Shown piece by piece: positions 4,561 to 11,977 of a stretch of 11,977 bases of DNA (position 1 is the stretch's first letter; every line of letters starts with the position of its first letter). A program made the translations under genes and the position numbers. The notes under the pieces were generated by a model, which saw nothing but the letters and a program-made list of their open reading frames with translations, was not told the DNA's origin and did not search any database. The stretch covers positions 1 to 11,977 of the forward strand of contig JACQXL010000162.1 of assembly GCA_016208805.1 (NCBI GenBank). The letters run 5' to 3'. Origin of the DNA: Planctomycetota bacterium (GTDB lineage: Bacteria; Planctomycetota; MHYJ01; JACQXL01).

Positions 4561-6819
4561 ATGAAAAGAACTCTATTCCTTATCTCGTTGCTGATTGTCC
4601 TGATAATCCTGCCGACATTCGTATGGGCCGAGGAACCGGACGACCCGCAGTTCAAGGCGTTCTATCAGGAAGGAATCAATAATGTCAGGCAGGGCCGCTA
4701 CCAGGACGCCTATGTGTCTTTTGAGAAGGCGCTGAAACTGGCGCCGTCGTCCGAACTGGTCAGGTTTATGATTAACGAAACGGGCGACCTGATTATCCGC
4801 GATATGATGGGCAATCCGGAATTGCGCCAGACCGCCATCCGGTTGTTGGAACTGGGCAAGGGCGCGCACCAGCGGCTCATCGCCGACGCCGATGCGATAA
4901 ACAGATGGATTGAACAGATGCGCGGGCCGTTTGACAAGAAATGGGAAGCCATCAATATGCTGTCCATCATCGGCCAGCACTCCACGCCGTTCCTGGTAGA
5001 GCGGCTTAACGATGTTGATGAATCCGTGCGCACCAATGCGATGCAGGCGCTCCAGAAAATCGGACTTGAAGCCGTCCTGCCGCTGATAGAGGCGCTCAAG
5101 AGCCCGACCCTGCTGGTCCGCCAGAACGCGGCCATACTGCTCGGTCTTATCAAGGACGAACGGGCCGTACCGGCCCTCAAGGCCATCTATGATAACGAGA
5201 AAGAAACACCGGAGATAAAAGGTTATGCGGCCGAGTCGCTCCAAAAGATTACCGGCCAGAAGGTTGCCTCTCTCAAATCAGCCAAGGAATATTATTACCA
5301 GATTGCCGAGAAATATTATTACGCCTATCCGGCGGTGATGCCCAAATTCTATAACGAGGACAGCGTGGCCTGGCGCTGGAACGGCGAGACCGGCCGGGTG
5401 GAATACAGGAAAGTGCCCGATTTCACCGTCAACGAGGAACTGGCCGAGGATGCCTGTTATGCCGGGCTGGCGCTGGACGATAATTACGACCCGCTCTGGT
5501 CGCTGTTGGTCTGCGTATTCCTGCAACGGTATAACGAGGCCGAAGACATCCTGGAAGCGGCGCGCACCAAGACCAAAACCGGCCAGATAGACGAGGCCAC
5601 CTTTACCGCTCTGCAGACGGATTTAGCCAAGGCCAAAGAGGGTCCGCTGCTGGCCTCGCTGGGCGGCCGGAAATATCTCTATCAGGCGCTCAAGCGCTCC
5701 CTGAACGACGGCAACGGGATGGTGGCGGTTTCCTGCATCAACGCCCTGAAACGGTGCGCCGAGGCGAAGGATTTGCCGCTGACGGCTGATGCAACCAAGG
5801 CGCAGGCCAAGATTGGCAAACCGCTGGTGGAAGCGCTGACGCATCAGGATAAACGCATCCGCTACGCCGCGGCCCAGGCGCTGCTCCAGATTAATCCCAA
5901 CCAACCATTTGCCGAAGCGGAAAAGGTGATTCCGATTATCAATGATGCGACCGGCGAATCCGGCATCCGGGTCGTGCTGGTGATTGAACCGGATTCGGAA
6001 ACCCGCAACCAACTCCGGGAAGAACTGATTAAACTGAACTGCTATCCCATAGAGACGGCCAGCGCGGATGAGGGTTTGAACCGGGCCAAGCGGTTCCCTT
6101 CCAAAGACCTTTTTATTATTGACAGCAAGGTCGCCAACCACGCCGTTTTTAGCGTGGATATCCTGGGCACCCAGCATACCGAAACGGTCTTTGACACCCT
6201 TAAAACCGATATCCGGACCAATGGCACGCCGGTGTTTTTAATCGGCCGGTTAGAGGATACCGATAACGCCAAGAAGATTTTCGCCGATAAGGTGGAGGGT
6301 TATCTGCATAAACCGGTTGAACGCGACCCATTTAAAGAGACCGTGGATAAGGTTTTCCAGAGCGAAGAAAGCCAGCGAGACAGCAAGGCCCGGGCCGAAC
6401 GGATGTCTCACGAGGCGGTGGATGCGCTGGCCCAACTGGCCTTGAAAGATACGATTTACCCCTATAAACAGAGCGTGGAATCGTTAACGCAGGTCCTGGA
6501 GAACCGGCCCGATAATACCCGCCTCCGCGCCCTGTATGCGCTGGGCCGGTTCGGCGATGTCAACGCCCTGCCGGCGCTGGCCAAGGCATTCGTCAACAAG
6601 GAAAACTCCAAAGAAGTCAGGGTCAAAACCGCCGAGGCCATGGGCGAGATATTCAAGGTCAACCCCGATTACGTCGTGCCTGAAGAGATATACCGCAACC
6701 TCAGGGACGGCCTGCTGGAAGAGACCGAGATAAAGAACGCCGCCGCCGTGGCACTGGGGAATACCAAACTGACACCGGCCCAGCAACGGGAGCTCTTTGA
6801 ACTCAAACGGCCTAAATAA
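4561..6819 (+). CDS. Exported TPR/HEAT-repeat protein with internal receiver-like domain
   Basis: The 752-residue product starts with a clear signal peptide (KR, then a hydrophobic core, cleavage likely after VWA at residue 23). A TPR-like helix pair follows (about 30-62; YQEGINNVRQGRYQDAYVSFEKAL). HEAT repeats cover about 125-235 (for example VRTNAMQALQKIG and VRQNAAILLGLI) and 380-445. Residues about 469-600 look like a response-regulator receiver fold: strand VVLVIEPDSE with acidic Glu476/Asp478, strand DLFIID with Asp521 at the phospho-acceptor position, strand TPVFLIG, and YLHKPV with Lys584 at the conserved lysine. The usual Thr/Ser is missing. More HEAT repeats end the protein (about 650-735). 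HEAT and TPR repeats bind proteins. It leads the cluster with the FHA and toroid genes. A receiver-like domain outside the cytoplasm would be unusual. Confidence 0.8.
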   Translation: MKRTLFLISLLIVLIILPTFVWAEEPDDPQFKAFYQEGINNVRQGRYQDAYVSFEKALKLAPSSELVRFMINETGDLIIRDMMGNPELRQTAIRLLELGKGAHQRLIADADAINRWIEQMRGPFDKKWEAINMLSIIGQHSTPFLVERLNDVDESVRTNAMQALQKIGLEAVLPLIEALKSPTLLVRQNAAILLGLIKDERAVPALKAIYDNEKETPEIKGYAAESLQKITGQKVASLKSAKEYYYQIAEKYYYAYPAVMPKFYNEDSVAWRWNGETGRVEYRKVPDFTVNEELAEDACYAGLALDDNYDPLWSLLVCVFLQRYNEAEDILEAARTKTKTGQIDEATFTALQTDLAKAKEGPLLASLGGRKYLYQALKRSLNDGNGMVAVSCINALKRCAEAKDLPLTADATKAQAKIGKPLVEALTHQDKRIRYAAAQALLQINPNQPFAEAEKVIPIINDATGESGIRVVLVIEPDSETRNQLREELIKLNCYPIETASADEGLNRAKRFPSKDLFIIDSKVANHAVFSVDILGTQHTETVFDTLKTDIRTNGTPVFLIGRLEDTDNAKKIFADKVEGYLHKPVERDPFKETVDKVFQSEESQRDSKARAERMSHEAVDALAQLALKDTIYPYKQSVESLTQVLENRPDNTRLRALYALGRFGDVNALPALAKAFVNKENSKEVRVKTAEAMGEIFKVNPDYVVPEEIYRNLRDGLLEETEIKNAAAVALGNTKLTPAQQRELFELKRPK

Positions 6820-6827
6820 CCTACCAC

Positions 6828-6847
6828 GCTCTTTGGGACGCAAAGAG
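6828..6847. repeat. Hairpin with GGGACGC loop, copy 1
   Basis: CTCTTT (6829-6834) pairs with AAAGAG (6842-6847) around GGGACGC. Outer AACC (6818-6821) and GGTT (6851-6854) can extend the stem with a bulge. The same core, with one loop change, recurs at 10192-10224. It fills the short gap between the HEAT/receiver and FHA genes, close to the start at 6863. Confidence 0.65.
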
Positions 6848-6862
6848 TAAGGTTTTATAATT

Positions 6863-8428
6863 ATGTCCGTTTTAGAAGTCAAGTGGGGTGACAAGAAGTA
6901 TTCCATCGGGCTGGCTTATGATGTCACCACTATCGGCCGGGGCGACGAGAATCTTATCCAGTTGAAGGATAAAAAGGTGTCGCGCCGGCATTGCAAGATA
7001 CTCAAAACGCCGAAGGGTTACCAGATTGTTGACAACAAAAGCGGGAACGGCACTTTTGTCAACGGCCTGCGCCTGGACGGCGAATATTACCTCAAAGACA
7101 GCGATGTCATCCGCCTGACAACCACGACCGGCGCGGTGGAAATGATGTTTTCATCCGAAGAATTCAAGGCCGTGGCCGAGGCCGTGGCCGCCGCCCAACC
7201 GCAACCCGCTGCCTCACCACCGCCAGCTCTGACCGATATCTCTATATCTGACCCGCAGGGTCACCCAGTGGGCGGCTCTCCGGCCGACGACGAGATGGTC
7301 GGCGCGACCACGGCCGTAATAGACGTGGAGATGATAAAAGAGATTAACAAGGAAATCGACGAAGTTACACCGGAGCAGATAGTTGCGCCAGTTCCGGAAC
7401 CGTTGCCGATGCCTGCGCCGATTACAGGTGGTCCGGTTGCGCCGAAACCAGCGCCAGCCGCTACCGCAACGACCGCTCCGCCTAAACCGGAGCCCAAGAA
7501 ACCAACAACTGCCGTAGCCCGCCCGGATGAACATCCGTTCGGACGGGCCGTCAAAACCGCTCCGAAACCGGCTGTCCCGCCGCCTCCGACCACCAAAACA
7601 GTCCCGGCGGCGAAACCAAATCGTTTTTCCAAGTTATCTAAAACGCTGGGTAAGACCGGCTCAATAAAACCGCTCGGCCGGACCGGCAAAAGCAAGCAAC
7701 CCGTTGATGCCGGCGGGCAGCCCGCGGAAACCGGCAAGCCGGACAAGAAATCCACACCCGCAATGTCGTCCAAGACCAAGAACCTTATGCTTATCGGCGG
7801 GATTGCCGCGGTGGTCTTAATGAGCGTAGCGCTGTTAATGTCCAGCGAGGCCTCGGCCAAACGGCAGATTGAAATCAATAAGAAAGAAACCGAGTTATTA
7901 AAACAGGCCAAGGGGCTGGCCGAGAGCAAGAAATACTACGATGCCATTAAGAAACTCAACGAATTCCTGGACGACAAGGATTTCACCGATGCTAAAAGCC
8001 GGGATGGCGTCCAGAAACAGGTTGAACTGTTGGAAGACCAGATAAAAAAGGAAAAGGCCGCCGACATAAAACTCGCGCCATTGGTTCAGAAGACCAATTC
8101 GGCCGAGATTAAGGAATATCCGGAAATACTCGGCGAATTGAAATCATTCGTGGAGGAGTATAACGGTACCGAGGCGATGGTCAAGGCCCAGGCCGAATAC
8201 CAGCGGCTCCAGCGCATCGCCGCCTCGCACAAGGAAAGCGATGCGGCCGAATCATTCGGCAAAACCCGCTCCGAGGCCGATAAACTCGTTAAGAAAAAGA
8301 AATACGATGACGCCCTGGCCAAATGGGGCGAATTTTCCACCCTTTATCCCAACTTGGACGATATTTTACGCAACAAGGTCAATAACGAGATACAGCGCAT
8401 AAAGAATATAATGGAGCAGAAGAAATAA
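6863..8428 (+). CDS. FHA-domain membrane protein with coiled-coil/TPR-like tail
   Basis: The 521-residue protein begins with a forkhead-associated domain (about 1-98). It shows the hallmark residues Gly25-Arg26, SRRH at 40-43 and NGTFVNG at 62-68, so it should bind phosphothreonine peptides. A long Pro/Ala/Lys-rich linker follows (about 110-300). One membrane helix lies at about 307-327 (LMLIGGIAAVVLMSVALLMS). The tail (about 330-521) is highly charged and helical, with TPR-like segments such as YYDAIKKLNEFLDD and YDDALAKWGEFSTLYP. The arrangement predicts the FHA domain in the cytoplasm and the helical tail across the membrane, linking Ser/Thr-kinase signalling to an envelope partner. It lies 43 bp after the HEAT/receiver gene, with only a weak AAGG (6849-6852) before the ATG, and probably shares its transcript. 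Confidence 0.85.
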   Translation: MSVLEVKWGDKKYSIGLAYDVTTIGRGDENLIQLKDKKVSRRHCKILKTPKGYQIVDNKSGNGTFVNGLRLDGEYYLKDSDVIRLTTTTGAVEMMFSSEEFKAVAEAVAAAQPQPAASPPPALTDISISDPQGHPVGGSPADDEMVGATTAVIDVEMIKEINKEIDEVTPEQIVAPVPEPLPMPAPITGGPVAPKPAPAATATTAPPKPEPKKPTTAVARPDEHPFGRAVKTAPKPAVPPPPTTKTVPAAKPNRFSKLSKTLGKTGSIKPLGRTGKSKQPVDAGGQPAETGKPDKKSTPAMSSKTKNLMLIGGIAAVVLMSVALLMSSEASAKRQIEINKKETELLKQAKGLAESKKYYDAIKKLNEFLDDKDFTDAKSRDGVQKQVELLEDQIKKEKAADIKLAPLVQKTNSAEIKEYPEILGELKSFVEEYNGTEAMVKAQAEYQRLQRIAASHKESDAAESFGKTRSEADKLVKKKKYDDALAKWGEFSTLYPNLDDILRNKVNNEIQRIKNIMEQKK

Positions 8429-8619
8429 AATAATGAACCTCGCTATGAAACGCCGGCTATCCATAACTTGAATGTTTCAATATGGTTGTGACGTATCTGA
8501 CGGCGGGGGCGGAAATATTAAACTATTTTTCTAAAGGAGTGAACCAAACACCCCCTTTTTACGCTTAATATATATTAGGGAGGCCCCCTATCCCCACCGG
8601 GGTACGGGAGTAAGCAATT
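8429..8619. other. Intergenic region before the toroid gene
   Basis: About 190 bp with no supported gene. It contains a perfect 12-bp AT palindrome TAATATATATTA (8566-8577) and a small GC hairpin CCCC-ACC-GGGG shortly before the start at 8620. An AAAGGAG near 8533 is not followed by a useful start codon. A promoter may lie in the AT-rich part, but I cannot pair a -35 with it. Confidence 0.35.
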
Positions 8620-10179
8620 ATGGTAAGAGACAAATATAATGAAAGCATAGAAGTCAGAGATGACTCCATTGCGGCGCATCTGATTGAGGAAAAGATGGAT
8701 TTCAATATGTGGCTCCAGGAGAATGTCATCAAGTTTTCGCCTTTCTTGATGGGCTCTCTGGGCATCCACGTGGTGCTCCTGCTGGTCCTGAGCGCCATTT
8801 CTACGGCCGGCACGATAAAACCGCCTGATGAAATATCCGTAGTTGACCTGACCAAAAAAGAAACACCCAAACTGGAAGAGGTAGAGGAAGAGATTAAGAA
8901 AGAGGAAATCGAGAAAGAAGAGGTTACCGAGCGGGAAGTAGAAGATACCAAGATTACAGAGTCGGAAGAGGAAGACGACCAGATAGAAACGCCGTCGCCG
9001 CTCAAAGGCAAGGGCGTGTATGATACGATAGGTATCGGCGGCGGTCTGGGCGGCGGTCGCGGCCGGAAGGGCGGCCGCAAGAAAAAAGCGCCCGTGGCTA
9101 CCGAAAATGCCGTGCTGGCCGGTCTCATCTGGCTGGCCAAGCACCAGAACTCGGACGGCTCCTGGGGCGCCAAGGCATTCCTTACCCAGTGCAAGGGCAG
9201 TAGTTGCGGCGGGCCGGGCGATACCGATTACGACATCGGCATCACCGCGACATCGCTTCTGGCCTTCCTGGGCGCCGGCTATACCCCGTCGTCCCGCGAT
9301 ACCTACGACGGCTACAACTTCGGCAATGTCGTCAAGAACGCCGCCACCTATCTCATCGGCATCCAGAATAACGAAGGCGTCTTCGGCGGCGTCAAGCCCG
9401 GCAAGTTTATGTATAACCAATCCATTGCCGCTTATGCCATCTCGGACCTTTACGGGCTGACCAAGGATATGCCCACCGGCGTGATATTCAAGGAACCGGC
9501 CCAGAAGGCCGTAGATTATATCGTCAGCGTCCAGAACCCGGGCAAGGCCTGGCGTTACCAGCCCAAGGACGGCCAGAACGACTCCTCAGTCTCCGGCTGG
9601 GTAGCGATGGCGCTGAAAGCCGCCGAGGGCGCGGAACTCAATGTCCCTTCGTCTGCTTTCGCCAATATCAAGGCATTCTATGACGAGGTTACCGACCCCT
9701 CATACGGCCGGGTTGGCTATACCGAACTCGGTTCGGTTGCGCTCCGGGCCAACGAGGAAAAGAGCAGTCCGGTGATTCAGCCCTCGCTCACCGCCATCGG
9801 AATAATGGTCCGCATCTTCATTGACAAGAAGACCAGCGACCCGGTTATCAAGAACGGCGTCCAACTGATTTTAGGGTCTCTGCCCACTTGGGATACCGGC
9901 AAACTCGGCGTGATAGATTACTACTACTGGTTTTACGCCTCATACTGCCTGAACCAGTATGACGGCCCGGACGGCCCTTCCTGGAAAATGTGGAACGAGA
10001 AGATGAAGGAAGTTCTGCTCAAAAGTCAGAAGACCAAGAACGATGGTTGCGCCTACGGCAGTTGGGACCCGATAGACCGCTGGGGCGACGAAGGCAGCCG
10101 CGTCTATTCCACCGCCATCAACGTCCTGACCCTTGAGGTTTACTACCGGCTCAGGATTATGATAAAAGAAGGGCATTAA
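8620..10179 (+). CDS. TonB-like anchored squalene-cyclase-type alpha/alpha toroid protein
   Basis: The 519-residue protein has a cytoplasmic N-terminus (1-38) and one membrane helix (about 39-61). An acidic Glu/Lys stalk follows (about 75-122), then a Gly/Arg/Lys-rich hinge (about 130-156). Residues about 160-510 are a prenyltransferase/squalene-cyclase-like repeat domain. Its signatures are GLIWLAKHQNSDGSWG (168-183), YNQSIAAYAISDLYG (265-279), VSGWVAMALKAA (324-335) and a late DGCAYGSWDP (475-484). The cyclase DxDD acid motif is not visible, so catalysis is doubtful; binding of a polymer or lipid is possible. Ser46 and His50 in the helix (SLGIH) reproduce the SxxxH spacing by which TonB contacts ExbB/ExbD. 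Proteins of this kind are frequent in Planctomycetota. It follows the FHA gene by 191 bp and may have its own promoter. A weak CGGGAG precedes the start. Confidence 0.8.
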   Translation: MVRDKYNESIEVRDDSIAAHLIEEKMDFNMWLQENVIKFSPFLMGSLGIHVVLLLVLSAISTAGTIKPPDEISVVDLTKKETPKLEEVEEEIKKEEIEKEEVTEREVEDTKITESEEEDDQIETPSPLKGKGVYDTIGIGGGLGGGRGRKGGRKKKAPVATENAVLAGLIWLAKHQNSDGSWGAKAFLTQCKGSSCGGPGDTDYDIGITATSLLAFLGAGYTPSSRDTYDGYNFGNVVKNAATYLIGIQNNEGVFGGVKPGKFMYNQSIAAYAISDLYGLTKDMPTGVIFKEPAQKAVDYIVSVQNPGKAWRYQPKDGQNDSSVSGWVAMALKAAEGAELNVPSSAFANIKAFYDEVTDPSYGRVGYTELGSVALRANEEKSSPVIQPSLTAIGIMVRIFIDKKTSDPVIKNGVQLILGSLPTWDTGKLGVIDYYYWFYASYCLNQYDGPDGPSWKMWNEKMKEVLLKSQKTKNDGCAYGSWDPIDRWGDEGSRVYSTAINVLTLEVYYRLRIMIKEGH

Positions 10180-10191
10180 TTGGGCATCCGT

Positions 10192-10224
10192 AACCCCGCT
10201 CTTTGGGATGCAAAGAGCGGGGTT
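10192..10224. repeat. Hairpin with GGGATGC loop, copy 2
   Basis: AACCCCGCTCTTT (10192-10204) pairs perfectly over 13 bp with AAAGAGCGGGGTT (10212-10224) around GGGATGC. The core matches the hairpin at 6828-6847 except for one loop base. No T run follows, so it is not a classical intrinsic terminator, but it sits 12 bases after the toroid stop and could end or protect that transcript. Confidence 0.7.
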
Positions 10225-10268
10225 GACCTAAGTCAAAGACACTCCTATATTGCCATTATACAATATTC

Positions 10269-10314
10269 TTGTAATCCGCACATAATGGTTTATAATAAGG
10301 CCATTATTTGTGCG
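10269..10314 (+). promoter_or_regulatory. Cysteine desulfurase promoter framed by an inverted repeat
   Basis: TTGTAA (10269-10274), 16 bp, then a perfect TATAAT (10291-10296). ATAATGG (10282-10288) and CCATTAT (10301-10307) form a perfect inverted repeat around the -10. Beyond a 2-base offset the symmetry continues with CGCACA (10277-10282) and TGTGCG (10309-10314). This looks like an operator covering the -10 and the start point. The regulator is unknown. Confidence 0.55.
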
Positions 10315-10319
10315 ATTCG

Positions 10320-10337
10320 CCCCGATGGCCATCGGGG
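10320..10337. promoter_or_regulatory. Leader hairpin before the cysteine desulfurase
   Basis: CCCCGATGGCCATCGGGG is a perfect 18-bp palindrome in the predicted 5' leader, ending 10 bases before the CAGGAGA ribosome site (10347-10353). It could form a stem in the mRNA or be a dispersed repeat; the related GCCGATG/CATCGGC pair occurs in the element at 4141. Confidence 0.45.
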
Positions 10338-10361
10338 TTCGTGTTACAGGAGACCATCATT

Positions 10362-11543
10362 ATGAGCAAGACCATCTATTTAGACCATTCGGCCACCACG
10401 CCGTTATCCGCTGAAGCCTTTGAGGCGATGAAGCCATACTGGTCGGACGAGTTCGGCAACCCGTCCAGCCTGCACCACAAAGGCCAGCAGGCCCGCTCGG
10501 CCGTGGAATCGGCCCGCCAGCGCATCGCCGATTTCCTGCGCGCCGACCCCAAGGAAATAATATTTACCAGCGGCGGCACCGAGGCCGATAACCTGGCTGT
10601 CTTTGGAACCCTCAACGCCAATAAAGCCAAAGGCAACCATATCATTACCTCTTCAATCGAACACCACGCGGTCCTGACCACCTGCCAGCATCTGGCCAAG
10701 CAGGGATTTGAGGTCACCTATGTGCCTGTGGATAAATGCGGCATCGTGGATGTGGCTGAACTCAAGAAAGCGATTCGCAAAGAGACCATCCTGATTTCGG
10801 TAATGCATTCCAATAACGAGGTCGGCACGCTCCAGCCCGTTGCCGAGATTGCCCAGGTGGCCCAATCCCATGGCATCACCTTCCACACCGATGCAGTCCA
10901 GTCGCTGGGCAAGGTCAAGATTGACCTGTCTGCGCCGGAACTCCAGGGCGTCAACCTGATGAGTCTTTCGGCCCACAAGATATACGGCCCCAAGGGAATT
11001 GGGATTTTATATATCCGCAAAGGCACCAAGATAACGCCGGTCCAGTATGGCGGCCATCACGAATTCCGCCGCCGGGCCGGCACCGAAAACGTTCCCGGCA
11101 TCATCGGGTTCGCCAAGGCCATAGAAATTGCGCTGGCTGACCTTGAGGCCAACTCCCGGAAACTCTCTGGCCTCAGAGACCGGCTGGAAAAGGCCGTTAC
11201 CTCCAAAATACCGGATGTCCAGGTCAACGGCCACCCGACCCAGCGGCTCCCCAATATTCTCAATGCCTCTTTCAAGTATGTGGAAGGCGAAGGAATAATC
11301 CTGAATCTGGATAGTTACGGCATCTGCGTCTCGTCCGGTTCGGCCTGCACCTCTGAGAGTCTGGAGCCCTCGCACGTATTGAGTGCTATGTGCATCCCGC
11401 CGGAAGTGGCGCACGGCTCTATCAGGTTTTCGCTCGGGGCGAGCAATACCGAAGCGGATATGGATTTCACGGCTGATTGCTTGGTCAAGGTGATAGCGCG
11501 GTTGCGGGAAATGTCCCCTATCGCGCCCAAGAAAACGTTGTAA
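10362..11543 (+). CDS. nifS: Cysteine desulfurase, NifS/IscS type
   Basis: The product removes sulfur from cysteine, giving alanine and an enzyme persulfide for iron-sulfur cluster assembly or tRNA thiolation; it uses pyridoxal phosphate. From ATG 10362 it is 393 residues, the normal class I length. It begins IYLDHSATTPL. It has the cofactor region TSGGTEADNLAV (69-80), the EHHAV histidine (His101), Asp177 in FHTDAVQS, the Schiff-base lysine Lys206 in SLSAHKIYGPKG, and the catalytic Cys329 in SSGSACTS. The reading frame is open to an earlier ATG at 10308, but family alignment and CAGGAGA (10347-10353) point to 10362. A promoter with a framed -10 precedes it, and a thioredoxin reductase gene follows 65 bp later, a sensible redox partner. 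No scaffold gene such as iscU is visible. The symbol nifS or iscS depends on context outside the window. Confidence 0.95.
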   Translation: MSKTIYLDHSATTPLSAEAFEAMKPYWSDEFGNPSSLHHKGQQARSAVESARQRIADFLRADPKEIIFTSGGTEADNLAVFGTLNANKAKGNHIITSSIEHHAVLTTCQHLAKQGFEVTYVPVDKCGIVDVAELKKAIRKETILISVMHSNNEVGTLQPVAEIAQVAQSHGITFHTDAVQSLGKVKIDLSAPELQGVNLMSLSAHKIYGPKGIGILYIRKGTKITPVQYGGHHEFRRRAGTENVPGIIGFAKAIEIALADLEANSRKLSGLRDRLEKAVTSKIPDVQVNGHPTQRLPNILNASFKYVEGEGIILNLDSYGICVSSGSACTSESLEPSHVLSAMCIPPEVAHGSIRFSLGASNTEADMDFTADCLVKVIARLREMSPIAPKKTL

Positions 11544-11600
11544 CCACAGATTACACAGATGGACACAGATTTTGCGATTATTATCCGTGAAATCCGTGGC
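11543..11600. repeat. CACAGAT-type palindromic repeat, copy 3
   Basis: CCACAGATT-ACACAGAT near 11544-11560 faces ATCCGTGAAATCCGTGG near 11583-11599 as an imperfect inverted repeat. It shares modules with the copies at 1954 and 3251. It fills nearly all of the gap between the desulfurase stop and the trxB start, and it has no T run. Confidence 0.65.
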
Positions 11601-11608
11601 TTTAGATT

Positions 11609-11977
11609 ATGTATGACATTGCAATTGTAGGCGGCGGGCCAGCCGGCCTGACGGCCGGTCTCTATGCGGCCCGAGGCGGTTATAAGACTCTCCTGTTTGA
11701 AAAGGCCGCCACCGGCGGGCTGGTCATCACCACCGACCACATAGAGAACTACCCCGGCTTTGAATCCGGCGTCAACGGCTTTGAACTGATGCAGGCGCTG
11801 GAAAAACAGGCCGCCGGGTTCGGACTCCAGATAATCAATACCGAAATAACCGCTATTGACAAAAACGCCGAATACGACTTTACGCTTATTGCCGCTTCAG
11901 GTGAAAAGCACCGTGCCTCGGCCGTAATTATCGCGGCCGGCACGACCTACCGCAAACTCAATGTCCCGGGCGAGAAG
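11609..11977 (+). CDS. trxB: Thioredoxin reductase, N-terminal part (runs off the window)
   Basis: The 123 visible residues start MYDIAIVGGGPAGLTAGLYAAR, the FAD-binding Rossmann motif GxGxxG/A of the thioredoxin reductase family. GGLVITTDHIENYPGF (36-51) follows at the position of the family's GGQL..T.EIENFPG motif. The segment ends in VIIAAGTTYRKLNVPGE, the conserved turn before the NADPH domain. The redox CxxC pair lies in the missing part, so a ferredoxin/flavodoxin-reductase-like relative without it cannot be excluded. The full family length is about 310 residues. No Shine-Dalgarno site is obvious before the ATG, which follows a CACAGAT-type repeat. It probably acts with thioredoxin in the cytoplasm and may be cotranscribed with the desulfurase gene. 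Confidence 0.88.
   Translation, partial: MYDIAIVGGGPAGLTAGLYAARGGYKTLLFEKAATGGLVITTDHIENYPGFESGVNGFELMQALEKQAAGFGLQIINTEITAIDKNAEYDFTLIAASGEKHRASAVIIAAGTTYRKLNVPGEK

Noticed and set aside
4573..5244. Long minus-strand frame opposite the HEAT/receiver gene
   Set aside because: It is the shadow of a well-supported gene, with low-complexity composition and no recognisable domain.
8484..8568. 28-codon frame before the toroid gene
   Set aside because: It has no ribosome site and no recognisable features, and is too short to support.
9107..9460. 117-codon plus-strand frame inside the toroid gene
   Set aside because: Its Pro/Ser/Arg/Thr-rich translation is a frame-shifted reading of GC-rich codons; the toroid frame has clear family motifs.

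Overview
The window is a chromosomal segment carrying about ten genes, all on the + strand, with intergenic DNA rich in short palindromic repeats. The mixture suggests a Planctomycetota-type or related deep-branching bacterium from an environmental genome. The clues are an FHA-domain membrane protein, a HEAT-repeat protein, a membrane-anchored squalene-cyclase-like toroid protein with the DGSWG signature, and CooT beside NikR, which often accompanies CO dehydrogenase metabolism. This assignment is an inference from gene content; no rRNA or tRNA marker is visible.

Region 1 (1-785) has no convincing gene. It holds a hairpin repeat (9-96) and a roughly 440-bp tandem array (220-659) with nested 22-, 66- and 132-bp periods. 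Region 2 (786-1289) is one gene with an excisionase/MerR-like DNA-binding domain and an unrecognised C-terminal half.

Region 3 (1411-4133) is a nickel locus. It contains cooT, apparently leaderless behind a near-consensus promoter, and nikR with all four nickel ligands and a candidate operator over its own -10. It also has an outer-membrane transporter of the MetA-pathway type, broken by one in-frame TAA, and a NicO/UreH-like permease with a His-rich loop. A 204-bp element with 21-bp terminal inverted repeats separates cooT from nikR. A 231-bp element with 16-bp terminal inverted repeats follows the permease. The likely logic is outer-membrane entry, inner-membrane transport, NikR control of expression and CooT as a cytoplasmic nickel protein.

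Region 4 (4467-10224) is a three-gene cluster for large envelope proteins. The first is exported and has TPR, HEAT, receiver-like and HEAT segments. The second is FHA, Pro-rich linker, one membrane helix and a charged coiled-coil/TPR tail. The third is a TonB-like membrane helix with an SxxxH motif, an acidic stalk and an alpha/alpha toroid. Near-identical hairpins lie just before the second gene and just after the third. The combination looks like an uncharacterised signalling or energised envelope assembly and is the best candidate for something new here.

Region 5 (10269-11977) has a NifS/IscS-type cysteine desulfurase behind a promoter framed by an inverted repeat, then the 5' part of a thioredoxin reductase gene that runs off the window.
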